Notes: generated from the sequence alone by a model not told the origin. Shown: positions 46,704 to 57,754, counted from the first letter of the stretch. The stretch is DNA of 64,000 bases from an uncultured Pseudomonas sp. (GCF_946886105.1 NZ_CAMPHV010000004.1:115094-179093), one strand, 5' to 3'. Numbers and translations are program-made.

Positions 46704-47477
46704 ATGCCAGGTTTACCCCCGGTGGATCAGATGCCGGAGCCGGTATTGATCGCCGAAGTGCACGATGCCTTCGGCGTGATTCAGGTGGTCGAGATGGGGG
46801 CTTACCGCTTTCTCGAATTCGGCGAATCGATCGAGCAGAGCTGCGTATTCATGGCCGAACCGAGCTGGCTGGAATACGACTATACCCGCGCCATGCTGCT
46901 CGGCGCGCTGTGCCACGATGCCCCCGAGACCGCACTGTTTCTCGGCTTGGGTGCCGGTAACCTGACTCAGGCCTGCCTTAAGTTTCTTGCGCTCGACGAC
47001 GTCGAGGTGATCGAGCTGCGCCCCGACGTGCCGCGTCTGGCCATGCAGCACATGGGCCTGACCGACGACCCGCGCCTGACCATCCGCATCGGCGACGCGC
47101 TGGAGTTGTTGGCGAGTGCCGAGAAAACCGACCTGTTGTTCGTCGACCTCTATACCGACCACGGCCCGGCCAGCGGCCATCTGGCTTGGGGGTTCCTCCA
47201 GGATTGTCAGAAGCAGTTGAATCCCGGCGGCTGGCTGATCATCAACCAATGGGCCGGCAACGACGGTAAACCGCTGGGCGCGCCCTTGTTGCGCGGGCTC
47301 TACCATCGGCATTACTGGGAGTGCCCGGTGAAGGAGGGCAACGTGGTGCTATTGGTGCCGGCCGACCTCGAGCAGCAGCTCGATCTGGACGAGTTGCGTC
47401 GCCGCGACCAGGCGCTGGCGCCGCGGCTGGGCTACTCCTTGCAATCGTTGATCGCGGCGTTGCGGCCGGCGACATGA
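46704..47477 (+). CDS. Spermidine synthase-like methyltransferase-fold protein
   Basis: It is 257 residues from ATG 46704 (GGAG nine bases upstream). It has an N-terminal beta-rich part with FGVIQVVEMGAYRFLEFG, then the Rossmann fold: FLGLGAGNLTQAC, VEVIELRPDV, DALELLAS, LLFVDLYTDH and WLIINQW. The usual spermidine-synthase DGG and YHE motifs are altered, so true polyamine transfer is doubtful. P. aeruginosa has a homologue (PA2842) next to the DAHP synthase. Confidence 0.82.
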   Translation: MPGLPPVDQMPEPVLIAEVHDAFGVIQVVEMGAYRFLEFGESIEQSCVFMAEPSWLEYDYTRAMLLGALCHDAPETALFLGLGAGNLTQACLKFLALDDVEVIELRPDVPRLAMQHMGLTDDPRLTIRIGDALELLASAEKTDLLFVDLYTDHGPASGHLAWGFLQDCQKQLNPGGWLIINQWAGNDGKPLGAPLLRGLYHRHYWECPVKEGNVVLLVPADLEQQLDLDELRRRDQALAPRLGYSLQSLIAALRPAT

Positions 47478-47550
47478 AGTAGGCAGCCCGAGTTGCTTGC
47501 GGTGGAAAAGGCTTCGCCCTGTTCACCCTACCCAAGCGTCTTATGGACCT

Positions 47551-47618
47551 GTAGCCCGGATGAAATCCGGGGAGCGATATTAGCCGCAGCATCTTTCCCC
47601 GGATTGCATCCGGGCTAC
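47551..47618. repeat. REP pair between the spermidine-synthase-like and enoyl-CoA hydratase genes
   Basis: GTAGCCCGGATGAAATCCGG (47551-47570) faces CCGGATTGCATCCGGGCTAC (47599-47618). It lies between convergent genes, where it can protect or end both mRNAs. Confidence 0.85.
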
Positions 47619-47652
47619 CAAGGCCATCTGCCTGTGCTTGTGCACCTGGCGC

Positions 47653-48444
47653 TTAGCGCCCTTTGAAATCGCCCGGCCGGCGTTCCAGCATGGCGCGTAC
47701 GCCTTCCTGGGCGTCCTCGCTGGCCATCAGGCGCACGACAGTCGGGTGCAGATCGGCGGCGGCCGCCACAGCGCCTTGTTCGATCGTCTGGCGCGCGGAC
47801 GCCAGGGTCGCCTGTACGGCCAGCGGTGCCTGGGCGGCAACGCGTTCGGCCAGCCATAGCGCCCTGGGCATCAAGTCCTCGCTGGCCACCACCTCCTGGA
47901 TCAGACCCAGGCGATAGGCTTCGTGAGCATCGAATTCGTCGCCGGTCAGCAACCAGCGCATCGCATTGCCCCAGCCGGCATTCTGGTGCAAGCGCAGGGT
48001 CGCGCCGCCGAACGGGAAGATCCCACGTTGCACCTCCATCTGCGCGAAGCGGGTATTGCTGGCGCATAGATTGATATCCGAGGCGAGCATCAGTTCGATG
48101 CCGATGGTGTAGCAATAACCCTGCGCGGCGACCACCACCGGTTTGCTCACCCGCGGCCCGCCGAACACGCCCCAGGGATCGCAGCCGCCAGCCGGGATGG
48201 TCCAGCCGGCGGCGAAACTCGCGGCGACATTGGCCAGGTCCAGGCCGGCGGTGAAGTGCTCGCCGTGGGCGAATACCAGGGCCACGCGGGCCTCGCTGTC
48301 ACGCTCGTACTCGCCGTATGCCAAGCAGAATGCGTTGAGCAATTCCAGATCGAAGGCGTTACGTTTAGCCACGCGATCGATTCCGATAAGCATGATATGG
48401 CCGCGTTTTTCACAGCTCACTCGAGCGCCGCTGCTGGTGGTCAT
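47653..48444 (-). CDS. Enoyl-CoA hydratase/isomerase family protein
   Basis: Crotonase-fold enzyme of 263 residues from ATG 48444 (AAGGA upstream); the frame is open far upstream, but MTTSSGARVSCEKRG matches the family start. FTAGLDLANVAAS and QGYCYTIGIELMLASDI are the CoA/oxyanion regions. The Glu expected after the second oxyanion segment is replaced by surroundings reading VQRGIFPFGGAT, so hydration may not be its reaction. The homologue PA2841 sits in the same place in P. aeruginosa. Confidence 0.87.
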   Translation of the reverse strand: MTTSSGARVSCEKRGHIMLIGIDRVAKRNAFDLELLNAFCLAYGEYERDSEARVALVFAHGEHFTAGLDLANVAASFAAGWTIPAGGCDPWGVFGGPRVSKPVVVAAQGYCYTIGIELMLASDINLCASNTRFAQMEVQRGIFPFGGATLRLHQNAGWGNAMRWLLTGDEFDAHEAYRLGLIQEVVASEDLMPRALWLAERVAAQAPLAVQATLASARQTIEQGAVAAAADLHPTVVRLMASEDAQEGVRAMLERRPGDFKGR

Positions 48445-48583
48445 GGCGGAGTCCTTGGGCAAAGAAAGAATCACGAAAACCGGTATAGCGGTTTGGCTTG
48501 GGCTTGTCCAAGGCATTGGCGGGCGTGATAAACCACCCTGTAACCACCGTTTGGCGGTGCGAACGCATTTATCGTGGGAATAA

Positions 48584-48830
48584 TCGACACATAGATCAGG
48601 TTTTCCGGTATAGTGCGCGCCGGTCAATTCATGGCCACGTTCAGGAAGCGCAAATCGCCCGAAGGCTAACTTCGGCAGCCGGTCCGCTCAGCGGACTACC
48701 CTTAACGATTCATTTACCACTACGTTTTCGCAAATCCCCGCCGACAGAGCTGCCAGGGTGACTTCAAAGTCTTACACGGCATGCGCAGCTTTGGAACATG
48801 GGTCTTTGCGGATGCACTTGAGGCAGACCC
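48584..48830 (+). promoter_or_regulatory. Promoter and long structured leader of deaD
   Basis: TATAGT (48609-48614) with TCGACA about 19 bases upstream is a probable promoter, giving a leader of about 210 bases. The leader holds hairpins CCGAAG/CTTCGG (48659-48675) and GTCCGC/GCGGAC (48682-48696). Cold-induced genes such as deaD often carry long folded leaders. No open frame in this 386-base gap is convincing. Confidence 0.6.
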
Positions 48831-50510
<1,680 letters not shown>

Positions 50511-50543
50511 TGGCTGACGGCGCAAGCTGTCAGGCGTCAAACG

Positions 50544-50577
50544 AAAGCCCCGCATCCTGGTGATGCGGGGCTTTTTT
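50544..50577 (+). terminator. Rho-independent terminator after deaD
   Basis: AAAGCCCCGCATC (50544-50556) pairs with GATGCGGGGCTTT (50562-50574) and a run of six Ts ends at 50577. It is 34 bases after the deaD stop. Confidence 0.93.
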
Positions 50578-50713
50578 GTGGGCGCCGAAATTCGTCTGCC
50601 GAGGCGCTGCGGTGACGAAATGAACCCCCCGTCTGTATGCTATGGGCTAGTGTGAACTTATGGGTGACAGGTTGCTGCGTCATGCGCCGATCGTCATCGC
50701 GGAGGGCATCGAT

Positions 50714-51775
50714 ATGGGTACCGCTACACCTTCTCTGACGTTGGAGTCGCTGCTCCGATTCAGTCCGTTCGACTTTCTCAGCCCGCAATACCGCCAGCAA
50801 GTGCTCGATAGCGTGCAACTCGTGCAGCGCAAAGCCGGAACCCCGCTGTTCAAACGCGCAGAGAAGTCCGCGGCGTTGTACTACCTGTTGGAAGGTAAGG
50901 TCGGGGTGGGCGAGGAGGGCGCGCGCAAGCCAATGCTGGCAGGCAGCCCGCAGGCCTGCAATGCGCTCAACGAGACGCAGCCGCATGCGCAATCGGTGGT
51001 GGCGCTTAGCGATGTCAGTTTGTTCGCGGTCGATCGCGGCTTGCTGGAGCGCTTGCTGAGCTGGAGTCAGACCGCCGATTACGGCGTGGTGAGTCTCGAT
51101 ACCCAGGTCGAGGAGCAGCATGACGATGAGGATTGGCTGGGCAAGCTATTGAGTTCGCCGTTGTTCGGCCGATTGCCGCCGTCGCATCTGCATACCTTGC
51201 TCGCGCGCTTCGAAGATATTGAGGTGGCGGCGGGCGAAGCCGTGGTGCGCTACGGTGAGCCGGGCGAGCATTTTTTCGTGCTCAAAAGCGGCAAGGCGGC
51301 GGTGACGCTGCCCTCGGCCTATCAGCAGGCACCACAGCAGATTTTGCAGGTTGGGGATTTTTTCGGCGAGGAGGCGCTGGTCAGCGGTGCCGTGCGCTCG
51401 GCCACCGTGACCATGCTCGAAGCGGGTGTGCTGGCGCGTCTGTCCCGTGAGCTGTTCGTCGAACTGGTGCACCCGACGCTGATCCCGAAGATCAGTACGG
51501 AGCAGTTGAGGCAGATCGTCATGCGCGACCAGCGGCAGTTGCAGTTGCTGGATGTGCGTCTGTCCGTGGAATACCGCATCAGCCACCAGCCAGGCAGCGT
51601 CAGCCTGCCGGTCGCCAATCTGCGTAACCAGGCCGAGAACCTGGACCGCGGCGCGCTCTATGCTGTTACCCCGGACGGCGGCATTCGCAGCGAGTTGGCG
51701 GTGCACCTGCTCAATCAGTTGGGTTTCGAGGCGTATCTGCTCAACGATCCGTCGCCGGAACCGAACGCCGCCTGA
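50714..51775 (+). CDS. Cyclic-nucleotide-binding-like protein with degenerate rhodanese domain
   Basis: It is 353 residues. ATG 50714 is favoured by GGAGG at 50701-50705 over ATG 50660. There is a first cNMP-like barrel (about 20-120, poorly conserved), a second complete-looking one (about 150-260: GEAVVRYGEPGEHFFVLKSG, FFGEEALVSGAVRSATV) and a C-terminal rhodanese-like domain (LLDVRLSVEYRISHQPG). In the rhodanese active loop the sequence is VTPDGGIRSE, so the catalytic Cys is absent. It probably senses a ligand and binds a partner rather than moving sulfur. Confidence 0.85.
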   Translation: MGTATPSLTLESLLRFSPFDFLSPQYRQQVLDSVQLVQRKAGTPLFKRAEKSAALYYLLEGKVGVGEEGARKPMLAGSPQACNALNETQPHAQSVVALSDVSLFAVDRGLLERLLSWSQTADYGVVSLDTQVEEQHDDEDWLGKLLSSPLFGRLPPSHLHTLLARFEDIEVAAGEAVVRYGEPGEHFFVLKSGKAAVTLPSAYQQAPQQILQVGDFFGEEALVSGAVRSATVTMLEAGVLARLSRELFVELVHPTLIPKISTEQLRQIVMRDQRQLQLLDVRLSVEYRISHQPGSVSLPVANLRNQAENLDRGALYAVTPDGGIRSELAVHLLNQLGFEAYLLNDPSPEPNAA

Positions 51776-51786
51776 GCGCCGCCGGG

Positions 51787-52554
51787 TCAAGCGAAGCTGT
51801 AGATATCCATCGCCAACGCGCCGAGGCTGAAACCGCTGTGTTCGACTTTGAAGCGGCCACCTGCGGCGCGGGCGAAGAACAGCGGTAGCAGATGTTCCTC
51901 GGTCGGATGGCTGCGCACGGCGTGAGGCGCCTGGCGGCGGTAATCGTGCAAGGCGCTCTCATCGTCGCCCGCCAGCTTGTCGACCGTCCAATCGCGAAAC
52001 GCTTGCGCCCAGGGCGCGATAGTCTCGGGGCCTGCCTGCCAATCAAGTTGACCCAGGTTGTGGGTGATGCTGCCCGAGCCGATCAGCAATATGTTCTGCT
52101 CGCGCAGGGGCGCCAGGGCATGGCCGATGCGGCTTTGCAGGGCAGGCCCGAGATGGCTGGGTAAGGAAATCTGCACAACCGGAATATCGGCCTGTGGATA
52201 CATCAGCGATAACGGCACCCAGGCGCCATGATCCAGTGGCCGTTCGGCATCGAGTTGCGCTGCCAGGCCGGCGTTGCCGAGCAAATCGACGATGTGTGCC
52301 GCCAGGGCGGGTTCGCCGGGTGCCGGGTAGCGAAGCGCATACAGGGCGGCGGGGAAACCGTGGAAATCATGCCAGGTGCGCGGCTGGGCGGAGGCGCCGA
52401 CGCGCAGGTCGGCGCTTTCCCAATGCGCGGACACCACCACTATGGCGCTCGGCTTCGGCCATTCGGCCGCCAAGCGAGCGAGGGCGGGACCGCTGGCCTG
52501 GGGATCGAGGGCCAGCATGGGCGAGCCGTGAGAGATGAATAGACTGGGTAACAT
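51787..52554 (-). CDS. Extradiol ring-cleavage dioxygenase, YgiD/DODA type
   Basis: LigB-superfamily enzyme of 255 residues from ATG 52554 (AAGGAG upstream). Zinc/iron ligands are suggested by FISHGSPML (His near 8), VVSAHWES, LDHGAWVPL and GSGSITHNL. E. coli YgiD cleaves L-DOPA; the natural substrate is unknown. The 3' end lies 11 bases from the convergent cNMP-like gene. Confidence 0.9.
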   Translation of the reverse strand: MLPSLFISHGSPMLALDPQASGPALARLAAEWPKPSAIVVVSAHWESADLRVGASAQPRTWHDFHGFPAALYALRYPAPGEPALAAHIVDLLGNAGLAAQLDAERPLDHGAWVPLSLMYPQADIPVVQISLPSHLGPALQSRIGHALAPLREQNILLIGSGSITHNLGQLDWQAGPETIAPWAQAFRDWTVDKLAGDDESALHDYRRQAPHAVRSHPTEEHLLPLFFARAAGGRFKVEHSGFSLGALAMDIYSFA

Positions 52555-52718
52555 GGCTGGCTCCTTGACGATTGCCCCTATGTTCCATCTGCTAATACGA
52601 ATATAAAAGCGCAAATATCCTGCTATTTAGATCGGGTATTTAGATTGGTTGGTCGTGGTTGGCGTCTCAGGAGGATTTCAGTCAGCATCGGCGGCTTGGG
52701 TATCAATAGGGGGGCGTT

Positions 52719-53369
52719 ATGCACGCGGAGTTTTGGCAAGCGCGTTGGGCGCGCGATGAAATCGGCTTCCATCTGCCGGAGGTCAATCCTTGTCTGCAAC
52801 GGCATTGGCCTACCTTGGCTCTACCGGGTCAGGCGCGGGTACTGCTGCCGTTATGTGGCAAAAGCCTGGATATCGCCTGGTTGGCCTCCCAAGGGCATCG
52901 GGTGGTGGGCGTCGAGTTGGCGCAGAGGGCGGTCGAGGAGTTTTTCCATGAACATGCATTGCAGCCGCAGATCAGCCAGGAGGGCGCGTTTGTGGTTTAC
53001 CGCGCCGGGGCGGTGGAAATCTACTGCGGCGACTTTTTTGCCCTGACGGCGCAGCAGCTCGGCGACTGCCAGGCGTTCTACGACCGCGCCGCGCTGATTG
53101 CGCTGCCGGATGAAATGCGTGTGCGCTACGCCGCGCATCTCTCGGTAATCTTGCCGGCTGCCAGCCAAGGCTTGCTGGTCACTCTGGATTACGAGCAGGC
53201 GCAGATTCAGGGGCCGCCTTTTGCCGTGAGCGATGGCGAGGTGCAGCAGTTGTTTGCTGGAGAGTGGCGGATCGAAGCGCTGGAGTGTGGCGATGCGCTG
53301 GACGAGAAATTCCGCCAACGCGGTTTACAGCGTCTGGACGAGCGGGTGTATCGATTGCGTAGAGGTTGA
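52719..53369 (+). CDS. tpm: Thiopurine S-methyltransferase
   Basis: SAM-dependent methyltransferase of 216 residues. In pseudomonads it detoxifies selenium and tellurium oxyanions by methylation and takes thiopurines in vitro. N-terminal [20 protein letters not shown] and SAM-site [26 protein letters not shown] are the family signature, followed by IYCGDFFAL and [14 protein letters not shown]. The bases before ATG 52719 (AATAGGGGGGCGTT) act as ribosome site. Confidence 0.95.
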   Translation: MHAEFWQARWARDEIGFHLPEVNPCLQRHWPTLALPGQARVLLPLCGKSLDIAWLASQGHRVVGVELAQRAVEEFFHEHALQPQISQEGAFVVYRAGAVEIYCGDFFALTAQQLGDCQAFYDRAALIALPDEMRVRYAAHLSVILPAASQGLLVTLDYEQAQIQGPPFAVSDGEVQQLFAGEWRIEALECGDALDEKFRQRGLQRLDERVYRLRRG

Positions 53370-53432
53370 GCTTCGGATGCCGCTCGGGCCAGACAGAGTC
53401 CCGGATTTCCTCCGATCCACGAGCTGCTTGTG

Positions 53433-53515
53433 TAGGGTGGATCGGGGCGCGTAGCTGACGCTTTTTTCATCCACCATCGCTCCGGTAGCCCGGATTTCAT
53501 CCGGGCTACCGGAGC
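53433..53515. repeat. GTAGGGTGGAT half-repeat and REP palindrome between tpm and htpX
   Basis: TGTAGGGTGGAT at about 53432-53443 faces ATCCACC near 53469, a decayed copy of the unit found between atuF and atuE. A perfect REP palindrome GGTAGCCCGGAT, TTC, ATCCGGGCTACC follows at about 53485-53512. Confidence 0.75.
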
Positions 53516-53567
53516 GATGTAGGTCGGTGCTGAGTCCGCGAAGCCCAAAGAGGCGGCAACGCCGCAA

Positions 53568-53597
53568 AAAAATGGCGACCCCGAGGTCGCCATTTTT
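53568..53597. terminator. Terminator between tpm and htpX
   Basis: AAAAATGGCGACC (53568-53580) pairs perfectly with GGTCGCCATTTTT (53585-53597), with a 4-base loop. T/A tracts on both sides let it end htpX (16 bases away, minus strand) and transcripts from tpm. Confidence 0.9.
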
Positions 53598-53612
53598 CGT
53601 TTGTCGCCTTGC

Positions 53613-54482
53613 TCAGCTCAGGCGGCGCAGCGCTTCGATACGCTCTTCCAGCGGCGGGTGGGTCATCAGCAAGCCGGCCAGGCCGTGCTTCAGGCCACCG
53701 TTGATGCCGAAGGCTTGCAGGCTGCTGGGCATGCTCACCGGCACCTCCTGTTCGGCGCGCAGGCGCTGCAGGGCGGCGATCATGGCCCCTGGGCCGGCGA
53801 GGCGCGCACCGGCTTCGTCGGCGCGGAATTCGCGTTGGCGCGAGAACCACATGACGATGATGCTGGCGAGTATGCCCAGTACCAGTTCGGCGAAAATGGT
53901 TGCGACGAAATAGCCGATGCCGGGGCCACCTTCGTTCTTCAAGATGGCTTTATCGACGAAGTTGCCGAAAATCCGCGCGAAGAACATCACGAAGGTGTTC
54001 ACCACGCCCTGGATCAGCGCCAGGGTGACCATGTCGCCGTTGGCCACGTGGCCGATTTCATGGGCCAGCACGGCTTTCACTTCATCAGGCGAGAAGCGCT
54101 CCAGCAATCCCTGGCTGACCGCGACCAGGGCGTCGTTCTTGTTCCAGCCGGTGGCGAAGGCGTTGGATTCGTATGCGGGGAAGATGCCCACTTCCGGCAT
54201 TTTGATCCCGGCTTCGCGGGACAGCTGCTCGACGGTTTGCAGCAGCCACTGTTCGTGACGGGTGCGCGGCTGGGTGATGATCTGAGTGCCGGTGCTCATC
54301 TTCGCCATCCATTTGGAGATGAACAGCGAGATCAGCGAGCCGGCGAAACCGAACACTGCGCAGAAAATCAGCAGGCTGCCGTAGTTCTGCCCGGTGAAAC
54401 GATCCACCCCCAGTAGCTTCAGGGTGATGCTGGCGATGACCAGGACGGCCAAGTTGGTAGCCAGGAACAGCAGGATGCGCAT
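53613..54482 (-). CDS. htpX: Heat-shock membrane protease HtpX
   Basis: Zinc metalloprotease of the inner membrane that helps degrade misfolded membrane proteins. It is 289 residues, with membrane segments at about 4-24, 35-56 and two after the active site. The HEIGH zinc motif has His141, Glu142 and His145, with the third ligand (Glu) in the [10 protein letters not shown] region. [14 protein letters not shown] precedes the active site, as in the family. Confidence 0.96.
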   Translation of the reverse strand: MRILLFLATNLAVLVIASITLKLLGVDRFTGQNYGSLLIFCAVFGFAGSLISLFISKWMAKMSTGTQIITQPRTRHEQWLLQTVEQLSREAGIKMPEVGIFPAYESNAFATGWNKNDALVAVSQGLLERFSPDEVKAVLAHEIGHVANGDMVTLALIQGVVNTFVMFFARIFGNFVDKAILKNEGGPGIGYFVATIFAELVLGILASIIVMWFSRQREFRADEAGARLAGPGAMIAALQRLRAEQEVPVSMPSSLQAFGINGGLKHGLAGLLMTHPPLEERIEALRRLS

Positions 54483-54562
54483 TATGGTGCCCTCGTGGGA
54501 AAGACTTGCTGGATGCCGGCTATATAGGGCTAAGCCCTGGGCTATTCAACCGAACGACTATT

Positions 54563-55015
54563 TCAAACTGTGTCCTGTGCCCGATCTAGAGCGCTTTCGA
54601 AGAGCAGGCGAGTCAGTCTGGCGATGCGCTCGCCATGCTTTTGCGCCAAGGCTTCGCGCAATTGGAACGCCAGCGTGGCATGTACGCGGCGTACGCTGGG
54701 CGGCAATGCCTCGCCTTCGCGCAACGCATGCGGCACGCCGCGGGTCAGGCGGAGGAAGCCCTTTTCGCTGAGCACGGCTTGATCGAGGGCGTCGTAACCG
54801 ATGGTCGATTCGAACCGCAGGTAGCCTTCCTCGGCCAGCCATAACAAGGCGCCCAGGCAGCTCTGATGGCGTGGCGTGGGCAGGCCGAACTCGTCGGGCT
54901 CCTCGCGGCCGATCAGGTCCTCGACATACAGCGCCATCTTGCGCGGAAACACCTGGTAAAGGGTCAGCAGCCCGGCGGCCGCGTCTTTGTAGAAATCGTC
55001 GATCTGTAGGTCCAT
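54563..55015 (-). CDS. Conserved hypothetical protein (150 residues)
   Basis: Soluble, leucine-rich protein with no catalytic motif I recognise. Notable stretches are AAAGLLTLYQVFPRKMALYV and EEGYLRFESTIGYDALDQAVLSEKGF; the latter resembles a winged-helix wing. Its ATG overlaps the stop of the upstream SDR gene by one base, so the two are co-translated. P. aeruginosa has a hypothetical gene at the same place, between htpX and alaA. Confidence 0.8.
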   Translation of the reverse strand: MDLQIDDFYKDAAAGLLTLYQVFPRKMALYVEDLIGREEPDEFGLPTPRHQSCLGALLWLAEEGYLRFESTIGYDALDQAVLSEKGFLRLTRGVPHALREGEALPPSVRRVHATLAFQLREALAQKHGERIARLTRLLFESALDRAQDTV

Positions 55016-55758
55016 CAGAACTTGGCAATCATCGAGGTGGGCAGGAACGGCAGCAAGCGGCCGATAATCGCCCAGGGCCAGCTGGGCACGTAGGCGCTGC
55101 TATGGCGCTTGTCGATATGTTTGGCGAATAGCGCGGCGCCGCGTTCGACATCGATCAGAAACGGGCGCTTGCTCATGTCGCGATTCAGCGGCGTATCGAT
55201 AAAGCCGGGAAGCAACAGGGTGGTGTCGATGTTCTTGCCCAGCAGCTCGGCGCGGGTGGCTTCCATATAGCTGATCAAGCCGGCCTTGCTCGCCGAATAA
55301 CCGGCGCTATGCGGCAGGCCCCGTTTGCCGGCCACCGAGGCGATGGCCACCAGATGACCATGGCCCTGCTGGCGGAACAGCGCGCAGGCGGCGTCCAGGC
55401 AGGCGATGGAGCCGATCAGGTTGGTTTCCAGGGGCAGGCGGACGCGTTTGAAGTGCCCGCCACCGGCTTTGCCGGTCAAGGCGATGCCGGCGTTGGCGAT
55501 GACCCCGTCGAGCCCGCCCAGGGCGTTCGCAGCGAGGCCGATGGCATCGTGGCAAGCGTCGTAGTCGGTGATATCGAGCGGCAGGACAATTGCCTTGCGG
55601 CCGAAGCGCGCCTGCAGTTCAGCCGCCAGCAGATGCAGGCTGTCGGCGCGTCGCGCGGCCAGGGCCAGGTCGTAGCTTTTGCTGGCCAGTTCACGGGCCA
55701 GCGCGGCGCCGATGCCGGAGCTGGCCCCGGTAAGCAGGTAGCGTTTGCCCTGGGCCAT
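55015..55758 (-). CDS. Short-chain dehydrogenase/reductase
   Basis: It is 247 residues from ATG 55758 (GGAG upstream). NAD(P) site TGASSGIG, NAG (ANAGIAL), catalytic Ser in AIASVAGKRGLP and Tyr-x3-Lys in YSASKAG. The C-terminal WPWAIIGRLLPFLP hydrophobic stretch suggests membrane contact, as in DltE-like and sterol-type SDRs. The substrate is unknown. It is followed without a gap by the 150-residue protein and lies 12 bases from alaA, so all three may share a transcript. Confidence 0.87.
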   Translation of the reverse strand: MAQGKRYLLTGASSGIGAALARELASKSYDLALAARRADSLHLLAAELQARFGRKAIVLPLDITDYDACHDAIGLAANALGGLDGVIANAGIALTGKAGGGHFKRVRLPLETNLIGSIACLDAACALFRQQGHGHLVAIASVAGKRGLPHSAGYSASKAGLISYMEATRAELLGKNIDTTLLLPGFIDTPLNRDMSKRPFLIDVERGAALFAKHIDKRHSSAYVPSWPWAIIGRLLPFLPTSMIAKF

Positions 55759-55770
55759 GACGATCTCCAA

Positions 55771-56982
55771 CTATTGTTGGTAGGACTTGAGGAAGTTGCC
55801 GATGCGGCCAATGGCCTGTTCCAGTTCGTCCACCCGCGGCAAGGTCACCACGCGGAAATGGTCGGGCCAGGGCCAGTTGAAGGCGGTGCCTTGGACGATC
55901 AGCAGCTTCTCGGAGAGCAGCAAATCGAGAACGAATTTCTCGTCGTTATGAATGGGGCAGACCTTCGGGTCGATTTTCGGAAACGCATAGAGTGCGCCCA
56001 TCGGCTTGACGCAGCTGATTCCCGGGATGTCGTTGAGCAGCTCCCAGGTGCGGTTGCGCTGCTCCAGCAGGCGGCCGTTGGGTAATACCAGATCGTTGAT
56101 GCTCTGATAGCCGCCCAGGGCGGTCTGGATCGCATGCTGGCTCGGTACGTTGGCGCACAGGCGCATATTGGCCAGGATGTCGATGCCTTCGATATAACTC
56201 TGCGCACGGTGTTTCGGCCCGGAAATCGCCACCCAGCCCGAGCGGAAACCGGCCACGCGATAGGATTTGGACAGGCCATTGAACGTCAGGCACAGCACGT
56301 CCGGCGCAAGGGAGGCGGTGGCGATGTGCTGGGCTTCGTCGTAGAGGATCTTGTCGTAGATCTCGTCCGAGAACAGCACCAGGTTGTGCTGGCGCGCCAC
56401 TTCGACGATATCCATCAGCACTTCGCGCGAATAGACCGCGCCCGTCGGGTTGTTCGGGTTGATCAATACCAGGGCCTTGGTATTGGGGGTGATCTTGGCC
56501 TTGATGTCGGCGATATCGGGGAACCAGCCTGCCTGTTCGTCGCACAGGTAATGCACCGGCTTGCCGCCGGACAGGGCCACTGCGGCGGTCCATAGCGGGT
56601 AGTCCGGAGCCGGGATCAGCACTTCGTCGCCGTTGTTCAGTAGCGCCTGCATGGCCATGACGATCAACTCGGAAACGCCGTTACCGAGGTAGATATCCTC
56701 GATGCCGATGCCTTCGACCTGCTTCTGCTGGTAGTACTGCATCACCGCTTTGCGCGCGCTGAACAGGCCCTTGGAGTCGCTGTAACCCTGGGCGGTTGGC
56801 AGGTTGCGGATCACGTCTTGAAGGATTTCCTCAGGGGCCTCGAAACCGAACGGCGCGGGATTGCCGATGTTCAGCTTGAGGATACGGTGGCCTTCCTCCT
56901 CCAGGCGCTTGGCGTGCTTGAGCACGGGCCCGCGGATGTCGTAGCAGACGTTGGCGAGCTTGTTCGATTTGCTGAACTGCAT
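55771..56982 (-). CDS. alaA: Alanine-synthesising pyridoxal aminotransferase AlaA
   Basis: Glutamate-pyruvate transaminase of 403 residues making alanine. It is a class I PLP fold with Asn179 (INPNNPTGA), Asp207 (FSDEIYD) and the Schiff-base Lys239 (FNGLSKSYRVAGFRSGW). MQFSKSNKLANVCYDIRGPV is the family N-terminus, giving ATG 56982 although the frame is open further up. P. aeruginosa PA2828 is the likely counterpart. Confidence 0.93.
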   Translation of the reverse strand: MQFSKSNKLANVCYDIRGPVLKHAKRLEEEGHRILKLNIGNPAPFGFEAPEEILQDVIRNLPTAQGYSDSKGLFSARKAVMQYYQQKQVEGIGIEDIYLGNGVSELIVMAMQALLNNGDEVLIPAPDYPLWTAAVALSGGKPVHYLCDEQAGWFPDIADIKAKITPNTKALVLINPNNPTGAVYSREVLMDIVEVARQHNLVLFSDEIYDKILYDEAQHIATASLAPDVLCLTFNGLSKSYRVAGFRSGWVAISGPKHRAQSYIEGIDILANMRLCANVPSQHAIQTALGGYQSINDLVLPNGRLLEQRNRTWELLNDIPGISCVKPMGALYAFPKIDPKVCPIHNDEKFVLDLLLSEKLLIVQGTAFNWPWPDHFRVVTLPRVDELEQAIGRIGNFLKSYQQ

Positions 56983-57212
56983 GTAAGTGATCCCGATATG
57001 AGGAAATACCGCGTAACAACCACGGTTTGCCGGGTAGACCGTTGAAAATCCCAGCGGTTGAGGCCCGCGGGCTGCCTGGGCAAGGCGCGAAACGCCTGAA
57101 ATGCGCCACACCCAGCGTGTATTGCGCAGAATTCAGGCGCTTTTCAACGGCCTGCCAAGCCTTGGCAGGGTGTAACGCCGGTGACAGACTGGGGTCGAAT
57201 CATACGTGGCGA

Positions 57213-57248
57213 CCCGATCTTGGCAAAGGTACTGGTCGGGCTTTTTTT
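57213..57248 (+). terminator. Terminator-like hairpin in the msrB leader
   Basis: CCCGATC (57213-57219) pairs with GGTCGGG (57234-57240), including one G-T, followed by CTTTTTTT. It ends about 20 bases before the msrB start, so it could be an attenuator or the end of a short upstream RNA. Confidence 0.5.
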
Positions 57249-57267
57249 ATGTTGAGGAGACCTGCCT

Positions 57268-57669
57268 GTGGACAAGCTGGAAAAACCCCTGGAAGCCTGG
57301 CGCGAGGAGCTTTCCGACGAGCAGTTTCATGTGTGCCGTCTGGGCGGTACCGAGCGCGCCTTCACCGGCGAATACCATGACAGCAAGGTGCCGGGTATTT
57401 ACCACTGTGCCTGCTGCGGCACCGCATTGTTCGACTCCGACGCGAAATTCGACTCGGGCAGCGGCTGGCCCAGCTATTTTCAGCCGATGAGCAAGGAGGC
57501 GATCAGCAGCCTGGACGACTTCAGCCACGGCATGCACCGCATCGAAGTCAAATGCGCGAAATGCGATGCCCACCTGGGTCACGTGTTTCCCGACGGCCCG
57601 GCCCCGACCGGGTTGCGCTACTGCATCAATTCCGCATCGCTGAAGCTGGTGCCCAAAGCCGAGGCCTGA
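57268..57669 (+). CDS. msrB: Peptide methionine (R)-S-oxide reductase MsrB
   Basis: Repairs the R form of methionine sulfoxide in oxidised proteins. It is 133 residues, GTG start with GAGGAGA upstream. Structural zinc cysteines are Cys47/Cys50 and Cys96/Cys99; the active-site Cys119 lies in [11 protein letters not shown] and [10 protein letters not shown] is conserved. With the glutathione peroxidase and OspR genes just downstream this makes an oxidative-stress cluster. Confidence 0.96.
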   Translation: MDKLEKPLEAWREELSDEQFHVCRLGGTERAFTGEYHDSKVPGIYHCACCGTALFDSDAKFDSGSGWPSYFQPMSKEAISSLDDFSHGMHRIEVKCAKCDAHLGHVFPDGPAPTGLRYCINSASLKLVPKAEA

Positions 57670-57754
57670 GACGGGAAGGGCGGCTTGTTGGCTACCGCCT
57701 ACCGCCTATCGCCGGCACACTGGCTCCTATTAAGTGTCATAACGACTGTGTTGT

